Assembly (NCBI RefSeq): GCF_001673365.1
Contig: NZ_LZLS01000156.1
Coordinates: 155,284-219,283, forward strand
DNA length: 64,000 nt
Source: Mycobacterium asiaticum
GTDB lineage: Bacteria; Actinomycetota; Actinomycetes; Mycobacteriales; Mycobacteriaceae
Direction of reading: 5' to 3'
The notes under the pieces were generated by a model. The model made no database searches. It saw only the letters and a list, made by a program, of their open reading frames with translations, and was not told the DNA's origin. Both the position numbers and the translations under genes were made by a program. Position 1 is the first letter of the stretch. The number at the start of each line of letters is the position of its first letter. Below, one piece after another: positions 45,084-53,672 of the stretch.

Positions 45084-46259
45084 GTGCAGCTGACTTTTGA
45101 CGCCGACGTCGAGGCATTCCGCACCGAATTCATCGCGTTTCTCGACGAGCATCTGCCCGACGCCGCAGAGATGAAGCCGCGACCGCAGTCGTGTTCGGAC
45201 GTGCCCCCGTGGGCCGCGCGGTGGCAGCGGCTGTTGTTCGACAACGGCTGGCTGCTGCCTGGCAATCCACCCGAATTCGGCGGCCGCAACGCCTCGCTGC
45301 TGCAGCAATATGTGCACGCCGATGAATTGGCCCGGCGACGGATCTATCGCACCTTTAACCCGCAGGGCGTCGGCATCATCGCGGCATCGTTGCTGTCATT
45401 CGGAACCGACGAGCAGAAACAGCGGTGGGCGGTACCGATCCTGCGCGCCGAAATCACGGCGTCACTGGGGATGAGCGAGCCCGGGGCGGGTTCGGATCTG
45501 GCGTCGCTGAAGACGCGAGCGGTACGAGACGGCGACGACTTCGTCGTCAACGGGCAGAAGGTGTGGACGTCGGGCGCCCACGATGCCGACGTGTTGCTGA
45601 CCTTTGTACGCACCAACCCCGATGCGCCAAAACACAAGGGCATCAGCGCATTGCTGATTCCGACTGATACCCCCGGCGTGGTCCGGCGGCCATTCGCGTC
45701 GGTGTGCGACCACGACGATGTCGACTTCAACGAGGTGTTCTTCACCGACGCGCGAGTGCCGGCCGAGAATCTCGTAGGTCAAGTCGACCAGGGGTGGCGA
45801 GTAGCCACCGGTTCCCTTGGGCACGAACGCGCGATGTTGTGGATGGACTACGCGACCCTGTTGGACCATCTGACAATCGATTTCAAGCCAACCGGAGCAC
45901 TCGAAAAGGATCGCTACGCCACCCTGGTGATGGATGCTCACGCGATGCGGCTGTTGGGCTCTGCCACGCTGGCCCAAGCGGCTCGAGGCGAAGAAGATGT
46001 TCCGGCCCAGTCGGTGCTGAAGCTTTTCGGTTCGGAGGCGGTGCAGCGGGCATCCGAGGACGCGCTCAATTGCGCGGGCGCGGACGGACTCGTGCACCCC
46101 GCCATCACCGCGCCGTATGCCCCGCTGAACCTGGACAGCCACTTCGGTAGTTGGTTCGACCGGTACGCGCGTAGCTTCGCCGGCACCATTGCCGGCGGAA
46201 CCTCAGAAATCCAGCGCAACATCATTGCCGAGCGAATACTCGGGCTGCCGCGCAATTAA
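45084..46259 (+). CDS. Acyl-CoA dehydrogenase
   Basis: 391 aa from GTG 45084, which has AAGGAGA five bases upstream. The frame stays open for 336 bp further 5', but that would run through the operator and into the TetR gene. Family landmarks: MSEPGAGSDLASLKTRA, VNGQKVWTSGAHDAD, GTSEIQRNIIAERILGLPR. A full-length FadE with its own FAD site is expected. It oxidises an acyl-CoA to the enoyl-CoA; chain specificity cannot be read. It stands alone, divergent from TetR, behind the perfect operator. Confidence 0.88.
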   Translation: MQLTFDADVEAFRTEFIAFLDEHLPDAAEMKPRPQSCSDVPPWAARWQRLLFDNGWLLPGNPPEFGGRNASLLQQYVHADELARRRIYRTFNPQGVGIIAASLLSFGTDEQKQRWAVPILRAEITASLGMSEPGAGSDLASLKTRAVRDGDDFVVNGQKVWTSGAHDADVLLTFVRTNPDAPKHKGISALLIPTDTPGVVRRPFASVCDHDDVDFNEVFFTDARVPAENLVGQVDQGWRVATGSLGHERAMLWMDYATLLDHLTIDFKPTGALEKDRYATLVMDAHAMRLLGSATLAQAARGEEDVPAQSVLKLFGSEAVQRASEDALNCAGADGLVHPAITAPYAPLNLDSHFGSWFDRYARSFAGTIAGGTSEIQRNIIAERILGLPRN

Positions 46260-46284
46260 TGAGCATGAGTCTCGAACTGCACCC

Positions 46285-46356
46285 GCGAGTGTGAGATTGG
46301 CGACGGCGCCCCGGCCTTGAATTCAGGCGTGTCCCGTCGCGAAATGCACACTCGGC
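46285..46356. repeat. Dispersed imperfect palindrome (family 2)
   Basis: An imperfect stem (GCGAGTGTG near 46285; CACACTCGGC ending 46356) between two convergent acyl-CoA dehydrogenase genes. The right part (46326-46356) matches 57366-57396 at 25 of 31 positions. It may act as a bidirectional terminator here, but there is no T-run. Confidence 0.65.
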
Positions 46357-46357
46357 C

Positions 46358-47152
46358 TTAGAGATCGACGAGCCGCGGTGCCGAGCCCACGTCACGAATG
46401 CGCGCGCCCGCCTCGCAGGTCAATTCGCGCGCACTGCCGAAGAGACCGTCCAGCACCAGCGCACGCTTGACGTGACGATGCAGCTCGTGTTCAGCGGTGA
46501 ACCCGATGCCGCCCAGCACCTGCTGGCAGTGCCGGGCCGTGGTCAACGCCGCCTGGCCGGCCGCGGCTTTGGCCAGCAGGCTGGCCAGGTCGTCGGGTTG
46601 ATCCGTGGCGGCCTGCAGCGTGGCTTCGGCGCCTTCGATGGCAACCAGTGTCTCGGCGAGCCGGTGTCGCACCGCTTGGAAAGATGCGATGGGACGGCCG
46701 AATTGAACGCGGTCCAAGGCGTGTTGGCGGGCCAGCGATAGCATCGCTCGACTGGTGCCGACCAGCCACCAACCCAACGCCTGGCGGGCCGCGTCGACCG
46801 CAACGGGTTCACCAGCGGCCACCCGCCGCAGCGGGAGATCGTCGTCCAATGCCGATGTCTCGGCGTCGGTACGTTCCCAAACCACCCATGACCCGCCCGC
46901 ATAGGGGAGCGGCACCGTGCCGCCGCCCGGTGCTCCGGCCTCCCGCAACACCACGTCGTTGAGCACCGGTGCCTGCGCGCCCGTCTCGCCGAGCAACCGG
47001 AACACCAAAGGAATTGCGGTATCGGGGATTTCGTCGAGCATGTCGAGCCAACCAAGATCGGCCAACGCCGCGTCGAGTTTGGCGCCGGACGCTCCCGTCA
47101 TCGTGGTGCGCAGCGAATCAGCCAGCAGTTGCAGCTCGGGGTCGAAAGTCAT
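46358..47152 (-). CDS. Acyl-CoA dehydrogenase, short subunit (heteromeric type)
   Basis: 264 aa, about 120 residues shorter than a normal FadE. The N-terminal half is reduced, and the recognisable part is the C-terminal helical domain (FGRPIASFQAVRHRLAETLV; QVLGGIGFTAEHELHRHVKR). In mycobacterial steroid degradation, FadE pairs such as ChsE1-ChsE2 form alpha2beta2 enzymes with one catalytic and one short subunit. The ATGA overlap with the 47149-48243 gene supports that arrangement. It is the last gene of a seven-gene minus-strand operon beginning at 52017. Confidence 0.83.
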   Translation of the reverse strand: MTFDPELQLLADSLRTTMTGASGAKLDAALADLGWLDMLDEIPDTAIPLVFRLLGETGAQAPVLNDVVLREAGAPGGGTVPLPYAGGSWVVWERTDAETSALDDDLPLRRVAAGEPVAVDAARQALGWWLVGTSRAMLSLARQHALDRVQFGRPIASFQAVRHRLAETLVAIEGAEATLQAATDQPDDLASLLAKAAAGQAALTTARHCQQVLGGIGFTAEHELHRHVKRALVLDGLFGSARELTCEAGARIRDVGSAPRLVDL

Positions 47153-48243
47153 AGCTCTTTCCCCAGATCAAGTAACCGGCGCGCGATGATATTGCGTTGG
47201 ATCTCAGCGGTTCCGCCGTAGATGGTCGCCGCGCGCGAGTACAGATACTCGGATCGCCAAGGCGTGTCGTCGAGTTCGAGCGCGCCAGGTAGCAGGTCAC
47301 GGACGGTGTCGTACAAACGTTGTTCGGCACCGGCCAGCAGCACCTTGTCGATCGAGGTGTCCGGGCCTAGCCTCGCGCCGTCGGCCAATCGGTGCTGGGT
47401 GGCGCGAGACCGACAACGGAGCGTGTGCAACGCGAGATAAGCTGTGCCCAAGCCGGATTCGTCAGTTTCGTCGCCCGCCTCTGCGATGAGCGCGTCGAAG
47501 CGCGCGTAGAGATAGGCGATCCGCTGCCAGAAACAGGTCGAGCGCTCGTAGGGCAACAGGTCCATCGCCAAGCGCCAACCGTCACCGGGTTGGCCGAGCA
47601 TGCGGCTGGACGGGATCACCACGTCGTCGTAGTACACCTCACAAAACTCGTCGACGCCGTGCATGGTGCGCAATGGTCGGACCGTAATACCCGGAGTGTC
47701 CATGTCGACGAAGAACGCGGTGATGCCGTCATGTCCCGGCGCGGTGCGGGTCAGTAGGACGCACCGGGTGGAGAACTGCGCGAAGCTGGTCCATACCTTC
47801 TGCCCGTTGACAATCCAGTTGTCGCCGTCTTCAACCGCACGGGTGGACAGCGAGGCGAGGTCGCTTCCCGAGCCAGGCTCGGAAAACCCTTGACACCATT
47901 GCTCACGTCCGCTGAGCAGTCGCGGCACCATCTCCGCGGCGAGTTCTGGTGGTGCGTAATCGATCATCGTCGGGGCGAGCACCTCGACCATCGAATAGGG
48001 GCCGGGCTCGGCCAACCGACGCCCCACCACCTCTTCGCCGACGATCGCGCGCAGCAGCGCGGGTCCGCCCAATCCGCCGACCTCGATCGGCCACCCGTAG
48101 CGCATCCAACCCGCGTCGTAGAGCGCCTCGCTGACCCGTGCGAACTGTTGCATGTGGCCTTGCAGAGAATGGTCGGAGCCTGGGCTCAGGTCGTGCTCGT
48201 CGAGCCACGAGCGCAGCCCGGCCCGAAACTCCTCGACGTTCAC
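47149..48243 (-). CDS. Acyl-CoA dehydrogenase, long subunit
   Basis: 364 aa from GTG 48243, which overlaps the upstream stop by four bases (GTGA). Landmarks: FSEPGSGSDLASLSTRA, VNGQKVWTSFAQFSTR, YGGTAEIQRNIIARRLLDLG. It should hold the FAD-binding and substrate surface and form a heterotetramer with the short FadE encoded directly after it. Substrates of such heteromeric enzymes tend to be bulky ring-bearing CoA thioesters, so a cyclic or side-chain acyl-CoA is likely. Confidence 0.86.
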   Translation of the reverse strand: MNVEEFRAGLRSWLDEHDLSPGSDHSLQGHMQQFARVSEALYDAGWMRYGWPIEVGGLGGPALLRAIVGEEVVGRRLAEPGPYSMVEVLAPTMIDYAPPELAAEMVPRLLSGREQWCQGFSEPGSGSDLASLSTRAVEDGDNWIVNGQKVWTSFAQFSTRCVLLTRTAPGHDGITAFFVDMDTPGITVRPLRTMHGVDEFCEVYYDDVVIPSSRMLGQPGDGWRLAMDLLPYERSTCFWQRIAYLYARFDALIAEAGDETDESGLGTAYLALHTLRCRSRATQHRLADGARLGPDTSIDKVLLAGAEQRLYDTVRDLLPGALELDDTPWRSEYLYSRAATIYGGTAEIQRNIIARRLLDLGKEL

Positions 48244-48659
48244 GGCGCGGGACGGCCCACGGCGTGCGGCCGCCCCGAGTCGTGTACCCCGCTGCGCCGA
48301 ATGAAGGTCATGGCACGGGTTTTCAGTCGCCAACCGTCAGCGGTCCGAACGTAGGTGTCGCGGTAGTAGCCGATCCGCATGTCGTGCGCGGAGTGCTCGA
48401 TGAAGCACAGCGGTTGGGTGCCGCTGGCCGCGTCGCCGTCGAGGTCGACCAGCGCGGTACCGGTCATGAACAGTCCCTTGGGGGCGGCGTCTACCAGTTC
48501 GGGAAACCGGTCCAGGGTGTAGGTGTCGCCGAACGCGCTGTAGGTGCCGTCCGGTGTGAAAACACCGACCAGTCCGTCGATGTCGCCCTGGGTGATGGTG
48601 ACGGCGTACCGGGCCAGCAGTTGTTGTATCTCGACGAGGTCGTCAGTTCTGGTGGGCAT
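48240..48659 (-). CDS. NTF2/SnoaL-like fold protein
   Basis: 139 aa. IQQLLARYAVTITQGDIDGLVGVFTPDGTYSAFG at the start and WRLKTRAMTFIRR near the end are typical of the NTF2-like cone fold that includes SnoaL cyclases, scytalone dehydratase and ring-hydroxylating dioxygenase beta subunits. With a Rieske alpha subunit in the same operon it might serve as a small subunit, or as a dehydratase/isomerase. It overlaps the amidohydrolase gene by 17 bp and the FadE gene by 4 bp. Confidence 0.78.
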   Translation of the reverse strand: MPTRTDDLVEIQQLLARYAVTITQGDIDGLVGVFTPDGTYSAFGDTYTLDRFPELVDAAPKGLFMTGTALVDLDGDAASGTQPLCFIEHSAHDMRIGYYRDTYVRTADGWRLKTRAMTFIRRSGVHDSGRPHAVGRPAP

Positions 48660-49869
48660 AAACCTTGCCGCCTTTCATGACAAAGCTGACGTTGCGGGTG
48701 ACGGTGATGTCTTCCAACGGGTTGCCGGGCACCGCGATCACATCGGCGAGCTTGCCCTCGGCAAGCCGGCCGAGGTCATCAGAGTTGATCAACTCGGCGG
48801 CGGTTACGGTGGCAGCCCGCAACACCGCCAATGGCGGAAGGCCCCAATCCACCAGGGTGACAAGCTCATCGGCGTTGCGGCCGTGCGGTATCGCGGGGGC
48901 GTCGGTGCCGACGGCGATCTTCACCCCGGCCTCGTACGCGGCCAGTATCGAGGTGCGCGACTTCGGGAACATCTCAGCCGCTTTGGCCTGCAGTTCGGGT
49001 GGCGCGTGCGAGACGTCCATGCCCTCGGCCAGGCGCCGCGTGCTGACCAGAAATGTCTGATGCTCGACCATCGATGAGATCGCCTCGTCGTCGATCAGGA
49101 AGCCGTGTTCGATGCAGTCGATGCCGGCCGCTACCGCGTGTTTGACCGCTTCGGCCCCGTGCGTGTGGGCGGCGACCCGCAGCCCGCGCCGGTGTGCCTC
49201 GTCGACTATCGCGCGCAGCTCCTCGTCCGAATAGTGTTGTGCGCCAGGTGGTCCGGTTAGCGACATCACACCACCGGAGCAGCAGACCTTGATCAGCTGG
49301 GCGCCGTGTTTGATCTGGTAGCGCACCGCCTTGCGGATCTCGTCGACACCGTTGGCGATGCCTTCCTCGACGGTCAACTCGAGCGCATGCGGGGCGAAGG
49401 CGGCAAACATCGTGGGGTCCAAGTGCCCGCCGGTGGGCGTAATCGCATGCCCGGCAGGCACAATGCGCGGGCCGTCGATCCAACCCGCGTTAATTGCCTT
49501 GCCCAGGGCCACGTCGAGCAGGTATCCGCCGGTCTTGACGAACAGCCCGAGGTTGCGCACCGTGGTGAAGCCGGCGCGCAAGGTGCGGCGGGCGTTGCCT
49601 ACCGCACGCAGTACCCGGGTCGGCGGGTCGTCCTGCACCTGGGACAGTCCCGGCTTCTCGCCTCGGCCGCCCATCAGCAGGTTGACCTCCATGTCCATCA
49701 ATCCGGGCAGCAGGATCTGGTCGCCCAGGTCGATCACAGTGTCTTCTGGGCCCTGAGGGCCCGAGCCGCCGACGCCGACGATGCGGTCACCGTCGATGCG
49801 CAAGATGCCGGGCCGGACGATCTCCCCGGCGTCGACGTCGAGCAGTCCTGCCGCTTTGAGCGTCAGCAC
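48643..49869 (-). CDS. Amidohydrolase (PF01979 type) with altered metal motif
   Basis: 408 aa. The N-terminal beta-sandwich leads into LPGLMDMEVNLL (54-65), where the expected D-x-H-x-H metal motif reads D-M-E-V-N, so both histidines are missing (Glu61, Asn63). Later ligands look present: Lys in LIKVCCSGG, His in AAHTHG and EHG, Asp in GTDAPA. It may bind one metal ion only. Related proteins are Xaa-Pro dipeptidases and imidazolonepropionase-like hydrolases. Overlaps the SnoaL-like gene, in the operon with the Rieske oxygenase. Confidence 0.8.
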   Translation of the reverse strand: MLTLKAAGLLDVDAGEIVRPGILRIDGDRIVGVGGSGPQGPEDTVIDLGDQILLPGLMDMEVNLLMGGRGEKPGLSQVQDDPPTRVLRAVGNARRTLRAGFTTVRNLGLFVKTGGYLLDVALGKAINAGWIDGPRIVPAGHAITPTGGHLDPTMFAAFAPHALELTVEEGIANGVDEIRKAVRYQIKHGAQLIKVCCSGGVMSLTGPPGAQHYSDEELRAIVDEAHRRGLRVAAHTHGAEAVKHAVAAGIDCIEHGFLIDDEAISSMVEHQTFLVSTRRLAEGMDVSHAPPELQAKAAEMFPKSRTSILAAYEAGVKIAVGTDAPAIPHGRNADELVTLVDWGLPPLAVLRAATVTAAELINSDDLGRLAEGKLADVIAVPGNPLEDITVTRNVSFVMKGGKVYAHQN

Positions 49870-49872
49870 CTG

Positions 49873-50196
49873 TTAAATCACCGGCTCGCGGATGCACTCC
49901 ACCCATGCCGCACCGCTGTCGGGGACGCGCGGTTGTTTCCACGCCTCGATCGGAAACGACACCATCACCAGTGACTGCATCACGTGCATCAGTGTGCGCG
50001 CGTCTTCGGGCAGATCGTCGAGCGGGTACTGGTCGCAGTAGGCGATGACGTCGTTCAATAACGGGAACGCGGCGTCGTAGAACTCCTGCATCTCGGCCAT
50101 CGACGAGGCCAGCCGCTTGGCGTAGCGTTCCGGCTCGGTGGCCAGGGCCCAGCCCAAATATGGCTCCAGGGCTGCGAATTCAGACGGTAGCGACAT
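49873..50196 (-). CDS. Small helical protein of unknown function
   Basis: 107 aa. I do not recognise the family. It is predicted mostly helical, with the segments FAALEPYLGWALATEPERYAKR, split by a Met-rich stretch (SSMAEMQEFYDAAFPL) and ending WVECIREPVI. No signal peptide or metal motif. It starts 17 bp inside the Rieske gene and ends 3 bp before the amidohydrolase, so it is firmly in the operon and likely expressed. A small accessory or chaperone role for the oxygenase is possible but unsupported. Confidence 0.7.
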   Translation of the reverse strand: MSLPSEFAALEPYLGWALATEPERYAKRLASSMAEMQEFYDAAFPLLNDVIAYCDQYPLDDLPEDARTLMHVMQSLVMVSFPIEAWKQPRVPDSGAAWVECIREPVI

Positions 50197-51457
50197 TGCG
50201 CTGGTGCTCCTTCACGTAGTCACTCGTCGTCTTGTGCAGGTGCCGGATCAGCACCTCCTGGTCGCACAACAGGAACTCCTTGACGGCCCGGGTGCCGATC
50301 ATGGTCTGGGTGGCCTCCAGGGTGTTGGCGTCCTGCAGCGCGTACTCCTTGAACGTCACGGCGGCCAGTTCCTGCGCCAGGCGTTCGCGCGCATTGCGCG
50401 GCGGCACGAAATACAGGGAGCACTCGAAGATGTGCTTGTCCACCGCGGTTGGCCAGTAGTGGTAGGTCAGGTACCAGCCCGGCTCCCAGATCAGCAGCAT
50501 GAAGTTCGGGTAGAACAGCCACGAGTCGATGCCCCACTGCGGCACGCGCTTGACGTTGACACCCGGTGGCAATTCCAGGTTTTCGATGATTTCCGGCTTG
50601 TCCCACGGGCCGAACAATCCGCTGCGCAACACCTGGTCCATCGGCTTGACCATCGACATGTCCGACGGCGGCGCCTGCCCGCCCCACGTCGACTGCAGGT
50701 TGTGCGGGCCGGCCAACTCGTAGTGCAGCGCCTCGTAGCCGAACTTCTGGATCTTGGCGGCTTCTTCTTTGGTGTACTGCCCCTGGTGCAGGATCGGCGC
50801 GTGGTAGAACTCGACGAACGCGTCGATGAACAGCTTCCAGTTGCTGCCGACCTCGGCCCGGTAGGAGTAGGTCTCGGTCATTTCGCCGAAGGGGTAGCCC
50901 TCGATGCTTTTGGCCAGCGGCCCGAGGTAGTCGGTGAGTGGCGCCGCGTTGTCGTCGAAGTTGATGAAGATGAAGCCTTCCCACACCTCGCAGCGCACCG
51001 ATGCCAGGCCGTAGCTGGACATGTCGAGGTCGAAGAACTCGTCCGGCTGTTGGACGAAGGTCAGTTCGCCGTCGAGGCTGTAGCGCCAGGCGTGATATTT
51101 GCAAGTGAACTGCCGGCAGGTGCCGGACGTTTCCTCGTTCGGAAAGTCGTTCCACACCAACTTGTTTCCGCGGTGGCGGCAGACGTTGTGGTACGCCTTG
51201 ACGGTCCCGTCCTTGGTCTTGGTGATGATCACCGAGGTGCCCTTGCCGGCCGACGGCAGTTCTCGGGTGAAGTAGCTGCCGGTGCGCGGTAGGCGATTGA
51301 CCCGGCCGACGTTGAGCCACTGCTTCCTGAAGACAGCCTCGCGTTCGGCTTCGAAGAACGCCGGGTCGATCGAGTCGGTGTAGTCGACCGGATCGGTGCC
51401 CAGTTCGGGATAGTTCTCTGTCCAGCTTCCGGCGGCTGGCTTGGGGAAGTGGGCCAC
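50180..51457 (-). CDS. Rieske non-haem iron oxygenase, alpha subunit
   Basis: 425 aa. The Rieske [2Fe-2S] ligands are Cys93/His95 (CRHRG) and Cys119/His122 (CKYHAW). The catalytic domain has the FVEFYHAPILH motif giving two His ligands to the mononuclear iron. Such enzymes mono- or dihydroxylate rings or demethylate. No reductase, and no classical beta subunit unless the SnoaL-like protein serves, is encoded nearby, so electrons would come from elsewhere in the genome. It begins 3 bp after the CMD-like gene, second in the operon. Confidence 0.9.
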   Translation of the reverse strand: MAHFPKPAAGSWTENYPELGTDPVDYTDSIDPAFFEAEREAVFRKQWLNVGRVNRLPRTGSYFTRELPSAGKGTSVIITKTKDGTVKAYHNVCRHRGNKLVWNDFPNEETSGTCRQFTCKYHAWRYSLDGELTFVQQPDEFFDLDMSSYGLASVRCEVWEGFIFINFDDNAAPLTDYLGPLAKSIEGYPFGEMTETYSYRAEVGSNWKLFIDAFVEFYHAPILHQGQYTKEEAAKIQKFGYEALHYELAGPHNLQSTWGGQAPPSDMSMVKPMDQVLRSGLFGPWDKPEIIENLELPPGVNVKRVPQWGIDSWLFYPNFMLLIWEPGWYLTYHYWPTAVDKHIFECSLYFVPPRNARERLAQELAAVTFKEYALQDANTLEATQTMIGTRAVKEFLLCDQEVLIRHLHKTTSDYVKEHQRNVATV

Positions 51458-51459
51458 TG

Positions 51460-52017
51460 CTACCTCTCCTCTTGAAGTGCTTTGTGATTCTCGACCTCTA
51501 CGCCAAAAGTGTTGAGCGCCATCGCCAGCATCATGTAGGAGCCGACGGTGAACACGTAGTCCATGCGCTGGCGGTCGTCGAAGCGCTCGCCAAGTGCTGC
51601 CCAGGTTTCGTCGGACAACTCGGACTGCTCGTCAAGCTCGTCGACGCCGGCGAGTACCGCGCGCTCGAATTCGTCGAAATCGCCGGCCACGATGGGCGCG
51701 CGCGACGCCTCGATTTCGGCGTCGGTGACGCCCTCGCGCTTGGCCAGGTCGACGTGGTGCGTCCACTCGTAGGCGCACTTGCGCCGGTGCGCGACGCGCA
51801 GGATCGCCAGTTCGCGGATGCGTGGCGGCAGGGTGGAGCTGAAGAGAAGGTGCACGTTGAACTTGAGGAACGCCTTGGTCAGGGCGGGGTGGTTTACCAA
51901 CGTCGACAGGATGTTGGAAGCGTCGCGCGGGTTGCGCCGTTCCGGGGGCAGCATCACGGCCAGTGCCTGCTCGACAGACTCGTCCCACCGGTCGGCGGGC
52001 AGCGGCGGCAAGCGCAT
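51460..52017 (-). CDS. Carboxymuconolactone decarboxylase-family protein
   Basis: 185 aa. The AhpD/CMD fold is seen from LPPRIRELAILRVAHRRKCAYEW (two parts) with THHVDLAKREGVTDAEIEA; the single Cys and His fit non-peroxidase CMD proteins. I chose ATG 52017, where GAGAGGA lies ten bases upstream. ATG 52050 is inside the 15-bp operator and would lack a ribosome site. It leads a seven-gene operon down to 46358. Likely a decarboxylation or isomerisation step; its exact role is unknown. Confidence 0.8.
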   Translation of the reverse strand: MRLPPLPADRWDESVEQALAVMLPPERRNPRDASNILSTLVNHPALTKAFLKFNVHLLFSSTLPPRIRELAILRVAHRRKCAYEWTHHVDLAKREGVTDAEIEASRAPIVAGDFDEFERAVLAGVDELDEQSELSDETWAALGERFDDRQRMDYVFTVGSYMMLAMALNTFGVEVENHKALQEER

Positions 52018-52041
52018 CGCGCGGGTGTCCTCTCGGTCAAA

Positions 52042-52056
52042 GAGAATCATATTCTC
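52042..52056. promoter_or_regulatory. GAGAAT-N3-ATTCTC operator (site 3, perfect)
   Basis: GAGAAT-CAT-ATTCTC, perfect 6-bp arms, identical arms to site 2. It sits 25-39 bp before the CMD gene start at 52017, a position suited to repressing the seven-gene operon. Confidence 0.75.
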
Positions 52057-52241
52057 ATTTCCAACTAACAGACTTGCATGAAACGGTCGGCTGGTCAATC
52101 CTGGCGCGACGGGCTCCGTCGGAGGTGCCCGCGACGGTGTCGGTGCGCACTTTGTAGTGGGCCGCCAAAACCGCCAAACTGCCTAGTTGTCGCAGGCAGG
52201 AAAGCACCCGCAGCGAGCGTGCAGCCTATGCTGGATGTTGA

Positions 52242-52258
52242 TTCTCGCTTCACGAGAA
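52242..52258. promoter_or_regulatory. TTCTCG-N5-CGAGAA palindrome
   Basis: Perfect 6-bp arms (52242-52247 and 52253-52258). It is about 100 bp before the amidohydrolase start at 52356 and partly overlaps the weaker GAGAAT-type site 4. It could be a variant operator or simply strengthen that site. Confidence 0.5.
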
Positions 52259-52268
52259 GATAGTTTTC
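52254..52268. promoter_or_regulatory. GAGAAT-N3-ATTCTC-type operator (site 4, weak)
   Basis: GAGAAG-ATA-GTTTTC fits 9 of 12 palindrome positions. On its own this is weak; its promoter position before the 52356 operon and closeness to sites 3 and the TTCTCG palindrome give it some weight. Confidence 0.35.
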
Positions 52269-52355
52269 AACATATAGAGAGCCAGCGCACTGCGGCTCGC
52301 CTCTGCTGTCTTGGGGCCGGGGAATTCAGCTGGCTCGGATGAGAAGGGAAGACCC

Positions 52356-53654
52356 GTGAACAAAGAGGACATGATCCTGATCAGCGTGGACGACCACACC
52401 GTCGAACCGCCGAACATGTTCAAGAACCACCTGCCGGCCAAGTATCTGGACGACGCGCCGCGGCTGGTACACAACCCCGACGGTTCGGACATGTGGAAGT
52501 TTCGCGACACGGTCATCCCGAACGTGGCGCTCAACGCGGTAGCCGGCCGGCCCAAGGAGGAATACGGGATCGAGCCGACCGGCCTCGACGAGATCCGGCC
52601 GGGTTGTTACAACGTCGACGAACGCATCAAGGACATGAATGCGGGCGGCATTCTGGCCTCGATCTGCTTTCCGTCCTTCCCGGGGTTTGCCGCGCGGTTG
52701 TTCGCGACCGACGACCACGACTTCTCCATCGCCTTAGTCCAGGCCTACAACGACTGGCACATCGAAGAGTGGTGCGGCGCCTACCCGGCGCGGTTCATCC
52801 CAATGGCGATTCCGGTGATCTGGGACGCCGAGGCGTGCGCTGCCGAGGTGCGCCGGGTGGCCAAGAAGGGCGTGCACGCGCTCACGTTCACCGAGAACCC
52901 GGCCGCGATGGGCTATCCGAGCTTCCACAACGAATACTGGAACCCGCTGTGGAAAGCGTTGTGCGACACCAACACCGTGATGAATGTGCACATCGGCTCC
53001 TCGGGTCGGCTGGCGATCACCGCGCCGGACGCGCCGATGGACGTGATGATCACGTTGCAGCCGATGAACATCGTGCAGGCCGCGGCGGACCTGCTGTGGT
53101 CGCGGCCGATCAAGGAGTACCCGGACCTCAAGATCGCGCTCTCAGAAGGTGGGACCGGTTGGATTCCCTACTTCCTGGAACGGGTGGACCGCACGTTCGA
53201 GATGCACTCCACCTGGACCCACCAGAACTTCGGCGGCAAGCTGCCCAGCGAGGTGTTCCGCGAGCACTTCCTGACCTGCTTCATCAGCGACAAGACCGGG
53301 GTCAGGCTGCGTCACGACATCGGCATCGACAACATCGCCTGGGAGGCGGACTATCCGCACAGCGACTCGATGTGGCCGGGTGCGCCGGAAGAATTGTGGG
53401 ACGTGTTGTCCATCAACAACGTTCCCGACGACGAGATCAACAAGATGACCTACCAGAACGCCATGCGGTGGTACTCCTTTGACCCGTTCACCCACATCAC
53501 GCCGGAGCAGGCGACGGTCGGGGCGCTGCGCAAGGCCGCCGAGGGTCACGACGTGTCCATCAAAGCGGCGGGCAACGCCAAGGACAGCCGTAGCGGCTCG
53601 TCCTTTGCGGACTTCGCGGCCAACGCGAAGGCGCTGAGCGGCAATAAGGACTAG
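52356..53654 (+). CDS. Amidohydrolase_2-family protein (ACMSD-like fold)
   Basis: 432 aa from GTG 52356, with AGAAGGGA seven bases upstream. SVDDHTVEPPNMF stands for the N-terminal metal motif (D-x-H), and WEADYPHSDSMWP is the C-terminal one; the middle shows the PF04909 pattern. Members act as decarboxylases or C-C hydrolases and accompany many mycobacterial P450/Rieske clusters. It resembles the 35183-36343 protein but is longer at the C-terminus (Ala/Lys/Ser-rich tail from about 395). First gene before an acyl-CoA dehydrogenase and a thiolase on the plus strand. Confidence 0.83.
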   Translation: MNKEDMILISVDDHTVEPPNMFKNHLPAKYLDDAPRLVHNPDGSDMWKFRDTVIPNVALNAVAGRPKEEYGIEPTGLDEIRPGCYNVDERIKDMNAGGILASICFPSFPGFAARLFATDDHDFSIALVQAYNDWHIEEWCGAYPARFIPMAIPVIWDAEACAAEVRRVAKKGVHALTFTENPAAMGYPSFHNEYWNPLWKALCDTNTVMNVHIGSSGRLAITAPDAPMDVMITLQPMNIVQAAADLLWSRPIKEYPDLKIALSEGGTGWIPYFLERVDRTFEMHSTWTHQNFGGKLPSEVFREHFLTCFISDKTGVRLRHDIGIDNIAWEADYPHSDSMWPGAPEELWDVLSINNVPDDEINKMTYQNAMRWYSFDPFTHITPEQATVGALRKAAEGHDVSIKAAGNAKDSRSGSSFADFAANAKALSGNKD

Positions 53655-53672
53655 GCGGCACCACCGTCCCGC

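Larger units (their letters stand above)
52018..52355. other. Divergent promoter region with two operator-type sites
   Basis: 338 bp without a gene, between the CMD-led operon (minus) and the amidohydrolase-led operon (plus). It contains the perfect GAGAAT palindrome at 52042-52056, a TTCTCG-CTTCA-CGAGAA palindrome at 52242-52258 and a weaker GAGAAT-type site at 52254-52268. I see no other conserved element or coding frame. Confidence 0.7.

Noticed and set aside
52018..52098. Longer N-terminus of the CMD-like protein (starts at 52050 or 52098)
   Set aside because: These starts fall in or beyond the GAGAAT palindrome with no ribosome site; ATG 52017 has GAGAGGA upstream.
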